From Rhodocyclaceae bacterium (GTDB lineage Bacteria; Pseudomonadota; Gammaproteobacteria; Burkholderiales; Rhodocyclaceae): 64,000 bases of DNA. How positions within the stretch are numbered: position 1 is the first letter of the stretch; each line of letters opens with the position of its first letter. Where the stretch lies: contig JAEUNL010000004.1 of assembly GCA_016791115.1 (NCBI GenBank), positions 62,001 to 126,000 of the forward strand. The letters are read 5' to 3'. The notes under the pieces are model-generated. The model was not told the origin of the DNA, did not search any database, and saw only the letters and a program-made list of their open reading frames with translations. Below, piece by piece: positions 36,991 through 48,000 of the stretch. Both the position numbers and the translations under genes were made by a program.

Positions 36991-39900
36991 TCAGCCGCCA
37001 ACGGTCTGGGCCGCCGCCGTTTCGATGCCAGGGAAGCGCGCCCGCGTCGCCGCGAACATGGTTTCGATTGCCTCGGCCAACCGCATCGCGAGTTGCAGCG
37101 CTTCGGGTGACGATCCACGCGCCGCAGCCTCGGTTTCGCGCGCAAGCGACTCCGCCGGCCTTGCCATCAGGTTGCCAGCCACACCCTTGATCGTGTGGGC
37201 GACGAATGCGATCTGCGCATAATCGCCGCAGGCCGCGAGTTCGCGCAACCGGGCGGGCATGCCGGACTGGCCTTGCAGCAGCATTTGACCGAGCCGGCGA
37301 ACGAACGCAGGACGCGCCGCAAAGCGCCTCTCGAGCGCCTCCCAGTCGATCGCGGGCTCGACGACATCGACCGCCCCGTTAGCGGCCTGCGGCGTGACAG
37401 GCGCACCTGCTGCCATGCTTGCAGGTGCATGATCGGGGCGACGCAGGTGGCGCAGGACGGCATTCACCAGTGCATCGATGTCGATCGGCTTCGCAATGTG
37501 TTCGACCATGCCCGCGGCAAGGCAGCGCTCGCGCTCGTCGCGCATGGCATGCGCCGTGAGGCCCATCACCGGCAGGTCAGGCGCCAGGGCGAGTGCACGC
37601 CGCGCGGTTTCATATCCGTCGATGCCGGGCATCTGGATGTCCGTCAGCAGTACGTCGAAAGCCCGCGCCCCATCGCGCTGCAGGCGCGCCACCGCCTGCT
37701 CGCCGTCTTCGGCAAGCGTGAGCTGCGCGCCCTCGAGTGCCATTATCTCGGTCAGAACTTCGCGATTGATCGCGTTGTCTTCCGCAGCGAGCACGCGCAC
37801 GCCTCGAAGGCGTGCGCCGCCGGACACCCCTGAGGAGGCGTCGGACGCAGCGGTACCGGCCCGTACCGCTGCGATCAGGTGCCGTGCACGCAAGGGATAG
37901 TCGATCTGGATCACCCCGGCGCGCAGCTCGTCATCCAGCGAAATCTGCACATCGCCGCGGCGGGCCACTGCCACGCGCCGGCCGCAGGCAATCGCCTGCC
38001 GGACCCGTGCTGCCACAGCCGCGTCAAACGCAGTGCCGTCGATGACAATCAGATCCGCGGGTTGCTCGAAGGCTGCGGTCGGCGTTCGCCGGCTTGCACG
38101 CGCACCTCGACTGACAAGCGCATCGGAAAGTTCGGCTGCCAGACTGTCCCCGATGCCAGCCAAAACAATCCCGAGCGATTCATGCGCGCGCGCCGGGTCG
38201 ACCGCATCCTGCAGCGGCATCCGCAGCGTGAACGTCGAGCCTTCCCCGACACGGCTTTGCGCAGTGAGCTCGCCCGCCATCAGCCCGGCAAGCCGGTTCG
38301 AAATAGTCAGACCGAGGCCCGTGCCACCAAAACGGCGCGTGGTCGTGGTATCGCCTTGCTCGAACGGGCAAAACAGGCGTTCGAGCTGATCTGCCGCAAT
38401 GCCGATGCCGCTGTCGATGACATCGAATCGCAGCCAGTCGGCATCGCGTACCACGCGCAATCGCACCGTGCCGCGCTCGGTGAACTTCACCGCATTCGAC
38501 AGCAGGTTCACCAGGATCTGAGAAAGACGCAGCTTGTCACCGGCACAACGCGCAGGCAGATCGGCTGCCTCCTCGACAACGAACTCCAGCCCCTTCGACT
38601 GGGCCTGTGGTGCGACGAAACCAACCGCGCGGTCAATCGCCTCGCAAGGGTCGAATGGCAGTGCCTCGACATCAAGCTTGCCGGCCTCGATCTTGGAGAA
38701 ATCGAGGATGTCGTTGATCACGCCGAGCAGCAACTGGCCCGAATCGAGAATGCGTCCGAAGGTGTGGCTGCTGCGCCGGCCGCTATCCTCACGCATGCCG
38801 ACCTGGGCCAACCCGAGAATCGCCGACAGCGGCGTGCGTATCTCGTGGCTCATGTTCGCCAGGAAGTCGCGCCGCACCTGCGCTAGCCTCTCCGCCTCGG
38901 CCAGCGCACGCGACTGCGCCTGTTCTGCGAGCTTGCGCTGGGTGATGTCGATCACGATGCCGATGGTGGCCGGACGGCCGTCGTAATCGAAATGTCGACC
39001 GAATACCTCGAGGTCGATGCGTGAGCCATCCCGGCGCAAACCAACGAACTCGTACTGGATCGACTCGACCTCGCCGGTCGAGCGCAGCCGCAGGTTCTCC
39101 AGCACCCGCTCTCGGCATTCCGGCGCGATCAGATCGAGGCTGCGCACGCGGTCGACGATCTGTTCGGGCCCATCGAACCCGAATATGCGTGCAAACGCAG
39201 GATTGACATATCGGAAGTAACCATCCTGGTAGATATCGATGGCGGCGAAGGATTGTTCGACGAGGCCGCGGAACTTTGCTTCCGCAACTGCCAGCGCCGC
39301 CGTTCGCGCAGCGACCTCATCCTCTAGATGGCTTGCGTGCGCTTCGAGTGCGCGCTCGGCCTCGCGCAGCGTCGTCACGTCCTGGGTAAAGCCGATCGCG
39401 GACTGCACCCGACCCCGATCATCCAACCGCATCTCGCCGCGCACGTGCAGGTGTTTGACCACGCCCTTAATGACTACGCGGTATTCGACGTCCATCGGCT
39501 CGCCGGATACGAAGCAATGCCGCCAAGTGCCGGCGATCCGCGCCGCATCATCGGGATGCACGAGCGCCTTCAGCTCGGCGCCACTGCAGATGTTGCTCGG
39601 CCAGATCAATATCCGCTGATGTTCGGCGGAGAGGAAGACCTGGTCGTTGGCAAAGTCGTATGTCCAGCTGCCAAGGTGCGCCATCTGTTGCGCTCGCTCG
39701 ATGACCGCCTGCGATTCACTCAGAGCCCGTTCAACGGCACGGCGCTGCGAGATGTCGCGCGTGGAGCAAAACACGACCGGCCTGCCTTCGACGTCGACGG
39801 TAATGCTGGTTACCTCGACCTCGAAGGTCGTGCCGTCCTTGCGCCGATACAGCGTTTCGAACTGTCGCCGCGAGCTGTCATGAATCGCGCGGGCGAGTAT

Positions 39901-41316
39901 TTCGCCAAGGTCGTCTTCGCTCCAGCGCGCATCCCACAAGGACAGGCTGGCGCCGATTACCTCTTCGCGCGTATAAAGGAGCGCGTCGCAGAATGAATCG
40001 CTCGCCTCGATGACACGTCCCGACTCGTCGAGGATGGCTATCCCGTCGCTGGCATTGCGCAGCAGGATCTGGTTACGACGGCTTTCACGCGCAGCCGCGG
40101 CCTCCGCCCTGACGCGCCCGGTCACGTCGCGATGGCTCACCACGATGCCTGTGACATTGCCGTCAACGACGAACGGCCGATAGGTTGCATCGAGCACATG
40201 CTCCTCACCGTCGGCAAACACGCGGCGGGAGGAAAAGCTCAATTCCTCGCCGGCAAGCGCGCGCAGCAGGATCGGTTCGATGTCATGCCAGACCTCCGGC
40301 GGCAACACCTCGCGGATTCGCCTGCCGGCCAAATCTTCCGGCAATCCGCCGACCTGCATTGCGTAGGCCGGGTTGACCACCTGATAGCGGAGGTCGCGGT
40401 CGACATAGGCCAACATGTCGGGCGACGTTCGTACGATCTGCTCGAAACGCTGCAGTTCGATAGCGGCGCGGCGGCGTTCGGTAATATCGACCAACGTCAC
40501 GATCACGTGCGACCTGCCATCGATCTGCGCTGGCCCGAGCGACGCTTCGACCGGAAACTCCGCTCCGTCGCTTCGCAGGGCCACCAGTTCGCGCCCGACG
40601 CCCATCTGCCGCGGCTGCGGATTTGCCGCAAAAGCGGCGACGTGGGTGCGATGGACCGCACGCAGTCGCTGCGGGATCAGCGCCTCGAGCGGCATGCCGT
40701 GCAGCTTCCCCGGCGGATATCCGAAAACCTTGGCAGCCCGAAGATTGGCCCGCTGGATGCACCCCGTCGCATCGATCAGCAGCATTGCCTCGGGCACCAG
40801 ATCGAGGATCAGGTTGGCACGGGATTCACTGGCGGCAAGCGCATCCCGCGCACATTCCAGCCGCGAATCGCTTTCCTGCAGAACCGCGCGCAGTTGCCGC
40901 AGTTCGCGCTGCATGTGGCAATTCCCCAAGGCGCGCCCGAGTGAATCGGCGAACCGGTCCGGCAGGTCTGCAATAAGATGCTCGTCGGCATCAATGCCGC
41001 GCAGGTTCGCTGCAGCCGCGTCATCAGACGCCCGGGACACGACGATCACCCGGCTCCCCGGTGCTGCGCTCCGAAGCTGCCCGACGACCGCCGCCAGATC
41101 GCAAGCGTCCAGCGTTCTTGCCACCACGAATGCGTCCCACTCCCCGAGCCGCAATGCACGACTGAGCCCGTCACGTACATCAACCGATTCGACCCGACTG
41201 CAACTGCCTTGCAGGCTGTGGGTGACCAGATCCAGGAGGTCCGGGTCGAGGCCGATCACCAGCAGGTTGAGCTTCTCATCCAATCGATGCGCCTTTTGGT
41301 CGGCCGGAGCCTGCAA
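36991..41316 (-). CDS. Hybrid sensor histidine kinase with five PAS domains, REC and HPt
   Basis: About 1441-aa soluble phosphorelay protein. Order: a receiver-like domain (about 15-130) in which the phosphoacceptor region reads FVVARTLDAC, so the Asp is lost; PAS domains at about 165-285, 290-410, 415-535, 545-665 and 690-815; HisKA with SHEIRTPL (about 840); HATPase with NLLSNAVKF and GGTGLGL; a second degraded receiver-like segment (about 1050-1170); a canonical receiver with LLTDIQMPG (about 1195-1310); and HPt with AHTIKGVAGN (about 1360). Starts are non-ATG: TTG 41316 or, with AAGG upstream, TTG 41283. It is paralogous to 45082-49296. Confidence 0.88.
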   Translation of the reverse strand: MQAPADQKAHRLDEKLNLLVIGLDPDLLDLVTHSLQGSCSRVESVDVRDGLSRALRLGEWDAFVVARTLDACDLAAVVGQLRSAAPGSRVIVVSRASDDAAAANLRGIDADEHLIADLPDRFADSLGRALGNCHMQRELRQLRAVLQESDSRLECARDALAASESRANLILDLVPEAMLLIDATGCIQRANLRAAKVFGYPPGKLHGMPLEALIPQRLRAVHRTHVAAFAANPQPRQMGVGRELVALRSDGAEFPVEASLGPAQIDGRSHVIVTLVDITERRRAAIELQRFEQIVRTSPDMLAYVDRDLRYQVVNPAYAMQVGGLPEDLAGRRIREVLPPEVWHDIEPILLRALAGEELSFSSRRVFADGEEHVLDATYRPFVVDGNVTGIVVSHRDVTGRVRAEAAAARESRRNQILLRNASDGIAILDESGRVIEASDSFCDALLYTREEVIGASLSLWDARWSEDDLGEILARAIHDSSRRQFETLYRRKDGTTFEVEVTSITVDVEGRPVVFCSTRDISQRRAVERALSESQAVIERAQQMAHLGSWTYDFANDQVFLSAEHQRILIWPSNICSGAELKALVHPDDAARIAGTWRHCFVSGEPMDVEYRVVIKGVVKHLHVRGEMRLDDRGRVQSAIGFTQDVTTLREAERALEAHASHLEDEVAARTAALAVAEAKFRGLVEQSFAAIDIYQDGYFRYVNPAFARIFGFDGPEQIVDRVRSLDLIAPECRERVLENLRLRSTGEVESIQYEFVGLRRDGSRIDLEVFGRHFDYDGRPATIGIVIDITQRKLAEQAQSRALAEAERLAQVRRDFLANMSHEIRTPLSAILGLAQVGMREDSGRRSSHTFGRILDSGQLLLGVINDILDFSKIEAGKLDVEALPFDPCEAIDRAVGFVAPQAQSKGLEFVVEEAADLPARCAGDKLRLSQILVNLLSNAVKFTERGTVRLRVVRDADWLRFDVIDSGIGIAADQLERLFCPFEQGDTTTTRRFGGTGLGLTISNRLAGLMAGELTAQSRVGEGSTFTLRMPLQDAVDPARAHESLGIVLAGIGDSLAAELSDALVSRGARASRRTPTAAFEQPADLIVIDGTAFDAAVAARVRQAIACGRRVAVARRGDVQISLDDELRAGVIQIDYPLRARHLIAAVRAGTAASDASSGVSGGARLRGVRVLAAEDNAINREVLTEIMALEGAQLTLAEDGEQAVARLQRDGARAFDVLLTDIQMPGIDGYETARRALALAPDLPVMGLTAHAMRDERERCLAAGMVEHIAKPIDIDALVNAVLRHLRRPDHAPASMAAGAPVTPQAANGAVDVVEPAIDWEALERRFAARPAFVRRLGQMLLQGQSGMPARLRELAACGDYAQIAFVAHTIKGVAGNLMARPAESLARETEAAARGSSPEALQLAMRLAEAIETMFAATRARFPGIETAAAQTVGG

Positions 41317-41469
41317 TTCGGACCCGGCACCGATTCAAGTCATATCCAATTCGCCGAATCAACTATGTGTCGGCAACCACCATTGACGGCAAGATCGCGG
41401 GAAACCTGAGGCGGGCGGCAGCAGCCCGCGGTCCGGACATCGGGGCCGGCGTCGAACGCGGCGTGCGCC

Positions 41470-41778
41470 TCAGGTTTCGGGGCCCGGCCCGGACATGTCC
41501 TCATCAGGCGGCTCATCGGCCCCATTGGACGGCAGCGGCCGGGCGAACAGGTTGAGGATGCCGCCTACCGACGCGGCCAGCGCGATCGGCAGCAGGAAAA
41601 CGAGGTCGAAGCGCAGTGCGCCGCCGCCATCGGGCGAGCGCCACGACACGGCCGAGAAATCCCACAGGGCAAAAGCAAGCAGCGTCACGCCGCACAAGCG
41701 TGCGCCGCGGCGGTCGCGCAACTGTCCGCCCGACACCAGCAGCAGGCCGAGCGCAGCGGCAGGGAATCCCCAGATCAT
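41470..41778 (-). CDS. Small membrane protein, unknown
   Basis: 102-aa protein with three hydrophobic helices (about residues 3-17, 27-42 and 59-80) and an acidic C-terminal tail (DEPPDEDMSG). ATG 41778 is the only good start. No family recognised. It lies 25 bp after the Cys-rich exported protein gene on the same strand, so the two may form an operon. Confidence 0.6.
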   Translation of the reverse strand: MIWGFPAAALGLLLVSGGQLRDRRGARLCGVTLLAFALWDFSAVSWRSPDGGGALRFDLVFLLPIALAASVGGILNLFARPLPSNGADEPPDEDMSGPGPET

Positions 41779-41803
41779 CGCGCACCATCCGGGTGCAATT
41801 CGA

Positions 41804-42280
41804 TTAACACCCGCACTTCCCGATCGCGTCGATCTCAAGCGCGGGATCACCGGCACGGCGGAACAGCAGGCGCGTCGCGTACAGGGTGTCGCAGCGGGCG
41901 GCGCGTGGCGCACAGGCCTGGGTAACCGACGCGATCGCTTGCACGTGGTATCGGTCCTCCTGGAATACGAGCACCAGACGATCGCCATGCTGCGGCCGTT
42001 CGCGCGCTTCGGGCAGCCGTTTTTCCTGGAGCAGCTTGAGACGGCGGATCTCGCCATCGAGCTTGGTGCGCCCCCAGCCGCGCTCGTCGAGCGACCAGTG
42101 GAGCAGCGGACCCGCCGTCGGCACATTCAGCCGGTTGCCGCGCGCGTAAAATGCGCAGCCGCAGCCGGGACGCAGGTCGTCCGCGGACATCGGATCGACG
42201 CGCGGCGATGGATCCGCCGCGACTGGCGATACGAGCAACGCGGAAAAAAGTGCAATCAGGAAGTCTCGGGATCGGGCCAT
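41804..42280 (-). CDS. Exported protein, unknown, with paired cysteines
   Basis: 158-aa protein with a signal peptide (hydrophobic about 6-20, ending PVAADP). The mature chain starts RVDPMSADDLRPGCGCAFYARG and ends KCGC, so Cys-x-Cys pairs occur at both ends and could bind metal or form disulfides. A middle cysteine pair is CAPRAARC. No family recognised. ATG 42280 is chosen from the signal peptide. It is divergent from the small oxidoreductase-like gene 54 bp away. Confidence 0.65.
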   Translation of the reverse strand: MARSRDFLIALFSALLVSPVAADPSPRVDPMSADDLRPGCGCAFYARGNRLNVPTAGPLLHWSLDERGWGRTKLDGEIRRLKLLQEKRLPEARERPQHGDRLVLVFQEDRYHVQAIASVTQACAPRAARCDTLYATRLLFRRAGDPALEIDAIGKCGC

Positions 42281-42334
42281 GGCTCGACTCTGGTAGATTT
42301 GCGTTATCGCAAGCTTACCTGCCAGCCAGCGCCG

Positions 42335-42532
42335 ATGCACCCCTGCACCAGACCCGAATCGCCACCCGACGACCCCGCCCCCCATCCCCCGGTGCCGCCG
42401 CAGGAAGGGGAATGCTGCGAATCCGGCTGCGAGGATTGCGTGTGGACGAGCTATGGCGCGGCACGGCAGGCCTACGAGACCACCTTCGCGGCCTGGCTGT
42501 CACGCGCCGAGAAACGGCTCGCGAACGAGTAA
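42335..42532 (+). CDS. Oxidoreductase-like domain (PF09791) small protein
   Basis: 65-aa protein. A proline-rich start (DDPAPHPPVPP) is followed by QEGECCESGCEDCVW, the four-cysteine motif of the oxidoreductase-like (Oxidored-like) domain, then a helical tail with WLSRAEKRL. The family is widespread in proteobacteria and probably binds a metal through the Cys cluster. Convergent with metF, whose stop is 2 bp away. Confidence 0.8.
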   Translation: MHPCTRPESPPDDPAPHPPVPPQEGECCESGCEDCVWTSYGAARQAYETTFAAWLSRAEKRLANE

Positions 42533-42534
42533 GA

Positions 42535-43371
42535 TCAGGCTGCGCCGAGGCGCTGCATGATGGTATTGGTGAGGCCCGCCTGGTTCAAGGTATAGAAGTG
42601 CAATCCCGGCGCCCCGTGGCGCAGCAGGCGCTCGCACAGCGTCGTGACGACATCGAGGCCGAAGGCTCGCACACTGGCCGCATCGTCACCGAATCCCTCG
42701 AAGCGCTTGCGCATCCAGCGCGGAATATCCGCACCGCACGCCTCGGAGAAGCGCGCAATCTTGCTGAAGTTGGCGATCGGCATGATGCCCGGCACGATTG
42801 GCTGGGTGATGCCGAGCTTGGCGCAATCGTCGATGAACATTGCGTAGGCGTCGGTATTGTAGAAGTACTGCGTGATCGCCGAATTCGCGCCCGCATCGAA
42901 CTTGCGCTTGAGCGCCAGCAGATCGTCGCGAGGGCTTCTTGCCTGCGGATGCACTTCGGGATAGGCAGCGACCTCGATGTGGAACCAGTCTCCGGTAGTT
43001 TCACGAATGAACGCCACCAGCTCGTTGGCATAGCGGAAATCGCCGAACTCGCCTACGCCTGACGGAAGGTCGCCGCGCAGCGCGACGATGCGGCGAATGC
43101 CGGCCTCGCGATACCGATCGAGCAGTTCGCGCACCGTGTCGCGCGTGGTGCCAATGCACGAAAGATGGGGCGCCGCATCGATGCCCTCGCTGCGGATCTC
43201 GAGCACGGTTTCGAGCGTGCGGTCCCGCGTCGATCCGCCTGCGCCGAATGTCACCGAGAAGAATTCGAGCGGAAGCTGTCGTAGCTGCTTGCGCACCGAA
43301 CGCAATTTTTCGATGCCCTCGGCAGTCTGCGGCGGAAAGAACTCCGCGCTGTACGTCGGGTGGTTAGCCAT
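42535..43371 (-). CDS. metF: 5,10-Methylenetetrahydrofolate reductase
   Basis: 278-aa FAD-dependent TIM-barrel enzyme producing 5-methyl-tetrahydrofolate for methionine synthesis. Motifs: SAEFFPPQTAEG at the N terminus with the catalytic Glu, SVTFGAGGSTRDRT, ALRGDLPSG, YPEVHP and GIMPI with the FAD/substrate contacts. Two ATGs (43374, 43371) are possible; AGGTG spacing favours 43371 (MANHPTY). It is downstream of ahcY with a 103-bp gap, and the pair is read from the SAH-riboswitch promoter. Confidence 0.95.
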   Translation of the reverse strand: MANHPTYSAEFFPPQTAEGIEKLRSVRKQLRQLPLEFFSVTFGAGGSTRDRTLETVLEIRSEGIDAAPHLSCIGTTRDTVRELLDRYREAGIRRIVALRGDLPSGVGEFGDFRYANELVAFIRETTGDWFHIEVAAYPEVHPQARSPRDDLLALKRKFDAGANSAITQYFYNTDAYAMFIDDCAKLGITQPIVPGIMPIANFSKIARFSEACGADIPRWMRKRFEGFGDDAASVRAFGLDVVTTLCERLLRHGAPGLHFYTLNQAGLTNTIMQRLGAA

Positions 43372-43417
43372 CATGTCACCTGTGTTCTGTCGACGGGCCC
43401 CGAAAGACCCGCTGCAT

Positions 43418-43438
43418 GCGTGTCGCCCACGGACACGC
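43418..43438. other. Hairpin between ahcY and metF
   Basis: GCGTGTC and GACACGC form a perfect 7-bp stem with a 7-base loop between the two genes. No T-tract; it may reduce read-through into metF or protect the ahcY message. Confidence 0.35.
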
Positions 43439-43474
43439 ACGGCATCGTTCTCAATCGGGCGTGATGCCCGCAGA

Positions 43475-44896
<1,422 letters not shown>

Positions 44897-44934
44897 GGGT
44901 GCCTCCTAGGCAAACGCGGAGCACCCGCAAACGA

Positions 44935-44974
44935 AACGGCGCTCCAAACCAGTTAAGGGTTTGCGAGCGCCGTT
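44935..44974 (-). promoter_or_regulatory. Expression-platform hairpin of the SAH riboswitch
   Basis: In the minus-strand RNA AACGGCGCTC (44974-44965) can pair perfectly over 10 bp with GAGCGCCGTT (44944-44935). The first arm is also the 3' strand of the aptamer pseudoknot, so SAH binding should prevent this hairpin. It probably acts as an anti-expression hairpin by attenuation; a weak T-rich tail follows. Confidence 0.65.
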
Positions 44975-45034
44975 GTTCTGTTGCTGAGCCTGGCCCGTCG
45001 CATCACATGGCAACGGGTCGCAGCGCTCCTCAGC
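44963..45034 (-). promoter_or_regulatory. S-adenosylhomocysteine (SAH) riboswitch aptamer
   Basis: On the minus strand the leader reads CTGAGGAGCGCTGC, a variable hairpin, GCCAGGCTCAG, then ACGGCGCTCGC, matching the SAH riboswitch consensus (conserved GAGGAGCGCUGC, CCAGGCUC and ACGGCGCUC blocks). CTGAG pairs with CTCAG for P1. GAGCGC pairs with GGCGCTC as the pseudoknot. It lies 67 bases upstream of ahcY, the classic target. Ligand binding is expected to switch expression on. Confidence 0.93.
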
Positions 45035-45042
45035 ACTCCGCG

Positions 45043-45071
45043 ATTTTATAGGTCGGCAGACCGCCTGCCAA
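45043..45071 (-). promoter_or_regulatory. Sigma-70 promoter of the ahcY-metF operon
   Basis: Minus strand TTGGCA (45071-45066), a 17-bp spacer, then TAAAAT (45048-45043). Transcription would start about 8 bases later, at the first aptamer stem. Confidence 0.65.
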
Positions 45072-45081
45072 GTCGAACACG

Positions 45082-48000
45082 TCACACACCCGAGGTCGTA
45101 GCCGCAGCCGACCCGCCCCCTGCAAGCCGTTGTTGTACTGCTTCGATCACCTCCTGCATGGCATTCGCGAGGCGAATTGCCAACTCGCCGGCCAACGGCG
45201 ATTCCTCGCGTGCCGCCATCTCGGTATCCCGTGCGAGACGGTGCAGCCGTTCGGCCATCAGATTGCCGGCCATGCCCTTGAGCGTGTGGGCAATGAAAAC
45301 GATCGCCGCTCGGTCATCATGCGCCACAGCCTCGCGCAGCCGCGCCGGTGTTTCGCCCTGAGTGCGCAGCAGCGTCTGCGCAAGCCGGTCGATGAACGAT
45401 GCGCGCCCTGGAAACCGCTCCTCGAGCGCCGACCAGTCGATGGCGGGCGCTGCAGGCGGCGCTTCCGCGGCACGCGAGTCGGCATCGCCGCGCGCCGCGG
45501 GCAGCGCCTCGCGAGCCAGCCGGGGCACGTGCCGGAGAATCGCGTCGACCAGGCCGTCGATGTCGATCGGCTTGGCCACGTGCTCGACCATACCGACAGC
45601 AAGACAGCGCTCGCGCTCCTCGCGCATCGCATGGGCAGTCAGCCCGATCACCGGCATCGAGGGTGAGCGGGACAGGATGCGCCGCGCGGTTTCGTAGCCA
45701 TCGATACCCGGCATTTGGATGTCGGTCAACACGATGTCATAGGCATCGGCGCCCTGGCGGTCGAACTGTTCGAGCGCACGTTCGCCGTCCTCGGTCAGCG
45801 TAAGCAGCGCACCTTCAGCCTGGAGTATCTCCTCGAGAACAACACGGTTGAGTGCATTGTCCTCGGCCGCCAGAACGCGCAGGCCCGACAGGCGGGGGTG
45901 GAGGGGCAGCGGCCTGCTGCGTGCCGGCATCGGGTCGGCGAGGGCTGCGGAAATGATGTGGCGGGCACGCAGCGGAAACTCGAGACGCGTCGTCCGATCA
46001 CGCAGGGGTAGCGTACCGTCGCAGAAATCCCCGTGATGGCAGGCAAGCGCGACGCGCCGGCCGGCCGCGATGGCGCGATTTGCGCTCGCCGACAGCGCGG
46101 CATCGACCGCCTCGCAACCGAGCACGACGAGATCGGATGCGCCAGCGAAAACGTTACCGGGCGCCGCGACGCACGTCCGAACGCCACGTTCTTCGAGAGC
46201 CGCCATGACGCCGGACAGCGTCTCTCCGTCGAGGCCCACCAGCGTAACCTCGGCCGACTGTGCGGCACGGGGTGCCGAGGCATCGCGCAACGGGACGCGC
46301 AGCGTGAAGCGTGATCCTTCACCGGGACGGCTATCAACCGAGAGCTTTCCGCCCATCAGGTCCACCAGACGCCCGGAAATGGCGAGTCCGAGGCCGGTGC
46401 CGCCAAAACGACGCGTCGTGCTGGTGTCGGCCTGTTCGAACGGCTGGAACAATCGCTCGACTTGTCCGGGGCTCATGCCGATGCCGGTATCGACGACGTC
46501 GAAGCGCAGCCATTCGGTCTCACGCGATACCTTGAGCGACACCCTCCCGCGTTCGGTGAATTTGACTGCATTCGACAGCAGGTTGACCAGAACTTGCGAC
46601 ACGCGCAACTTGTCACCCGAACAGACGGCCGGCAAATCGGCAGCCTCTTCCACGATGAACGCCAGCCGCTTTTCTTCCGCCTGCGCGGATACGAAATCCA
46701 CCGCACGGTCGACGGCTTCGCACGGATCGAAGGCAGCGTTCTCGACGGTCAGTTTGCCGGCCTCGATCTTGGAAAAATCCAGGATGTCGTTGATCACCCC
46801 CAGCAGGAGCTGACCCGAGTCCAATATGCGTGCAAACGTCTCGGCGGTACGCCGCCCAGCATCGCCGCGCAAGCCAACCTGCGCCAGGCCGAGGATCGCC
46901 GCAAGCGGCGTACGGATCTCGTGGCTCATGTTGGCGAGAAAATCGCTGCGCACGCGAGCGAGCCGTTGCGCCTCGGCGAGCGCCGCTTCGCGCGCGGCAT
47001 CCAGCACCTTGCGCTCTGTAATGTCTCTAGCATAGCCGACGGTTCCGATGACGCCGCCACCGGTATCGAACACCGGCGCCTTGTAGGTCTCGAACCAGGT
47101 GTCCCCGGTCTCGCCCGCGACCCTTATCTCGGCCGTGCGAGGCTGGCGTTCGCGCATCACCGACCGATCTTCCTCGACCCGGCGGTTCGCGAGCTCGCGT
47201 GGCAGGAACTCCTCGTCCGTCTTGCCGACAATATCGTTGACAGTCAGCCCGACGGACGCGCTGTTGGCGCGGTTCAAGGCAAGATATCGGCTCTCTGGAT
47301 CCTTCAGCCAGACGCGGAACGGAAAATTGTCGATCAGTGCATGCAGGTAGCTCGTCTGCTGCTGCAACGCAGCCGTTCGCGCCGCGACCAGGTTCTCCAG
47401 ATGTACCTGTTGCGCCTGGAGCGCAAGCTGCGCCTCGCGCACCTCGGTGATGTCCTGCAGGACGCCGACCATATGCATTACGGCACCGTGTTCGTCCCTT
47501 GTCGCCTCGCCGAGCACGTGCACATGACGAGTGACGCCATCGATCACGATACGATGCTCGGTGTCGTACGACTCGCCGCCTGCAAGCGACTGCGCCCATC
47601 TGGCACGGACCTGCGGCAAGTCGTCTGGGTGAACGTATGCCCTGAGATCCGCTCCACGGTTCAACGGCTCGTGCCAGCCGAACAAGTGCATGGCTTCATC
47701 GGATACATGGAAGACATCCGTCGCAACGTCGTAGCGCCAGCTCCCGACCCTCGCCATTGACTGGGCGCGGGCCAGCGCCTGCTCCGCAAGCACACGTTCG
47801 GTGACATCGCGCAAGCTCACCGCAATGCCCTCGATGCGACCATTGGGCGCGAACGGACGATACTGGATGTCCAGAGCGACGCGTCTTCCCCGGGCAAAGC
47901 TGCGCCAGACGAAGAAATGCTGATCCTTGCCCTCCAGGGCGCCATGCAATTGCGGCTCGACATCCGCAAACATCTGCGGCCCGAGTACGTCGCTGACCTT

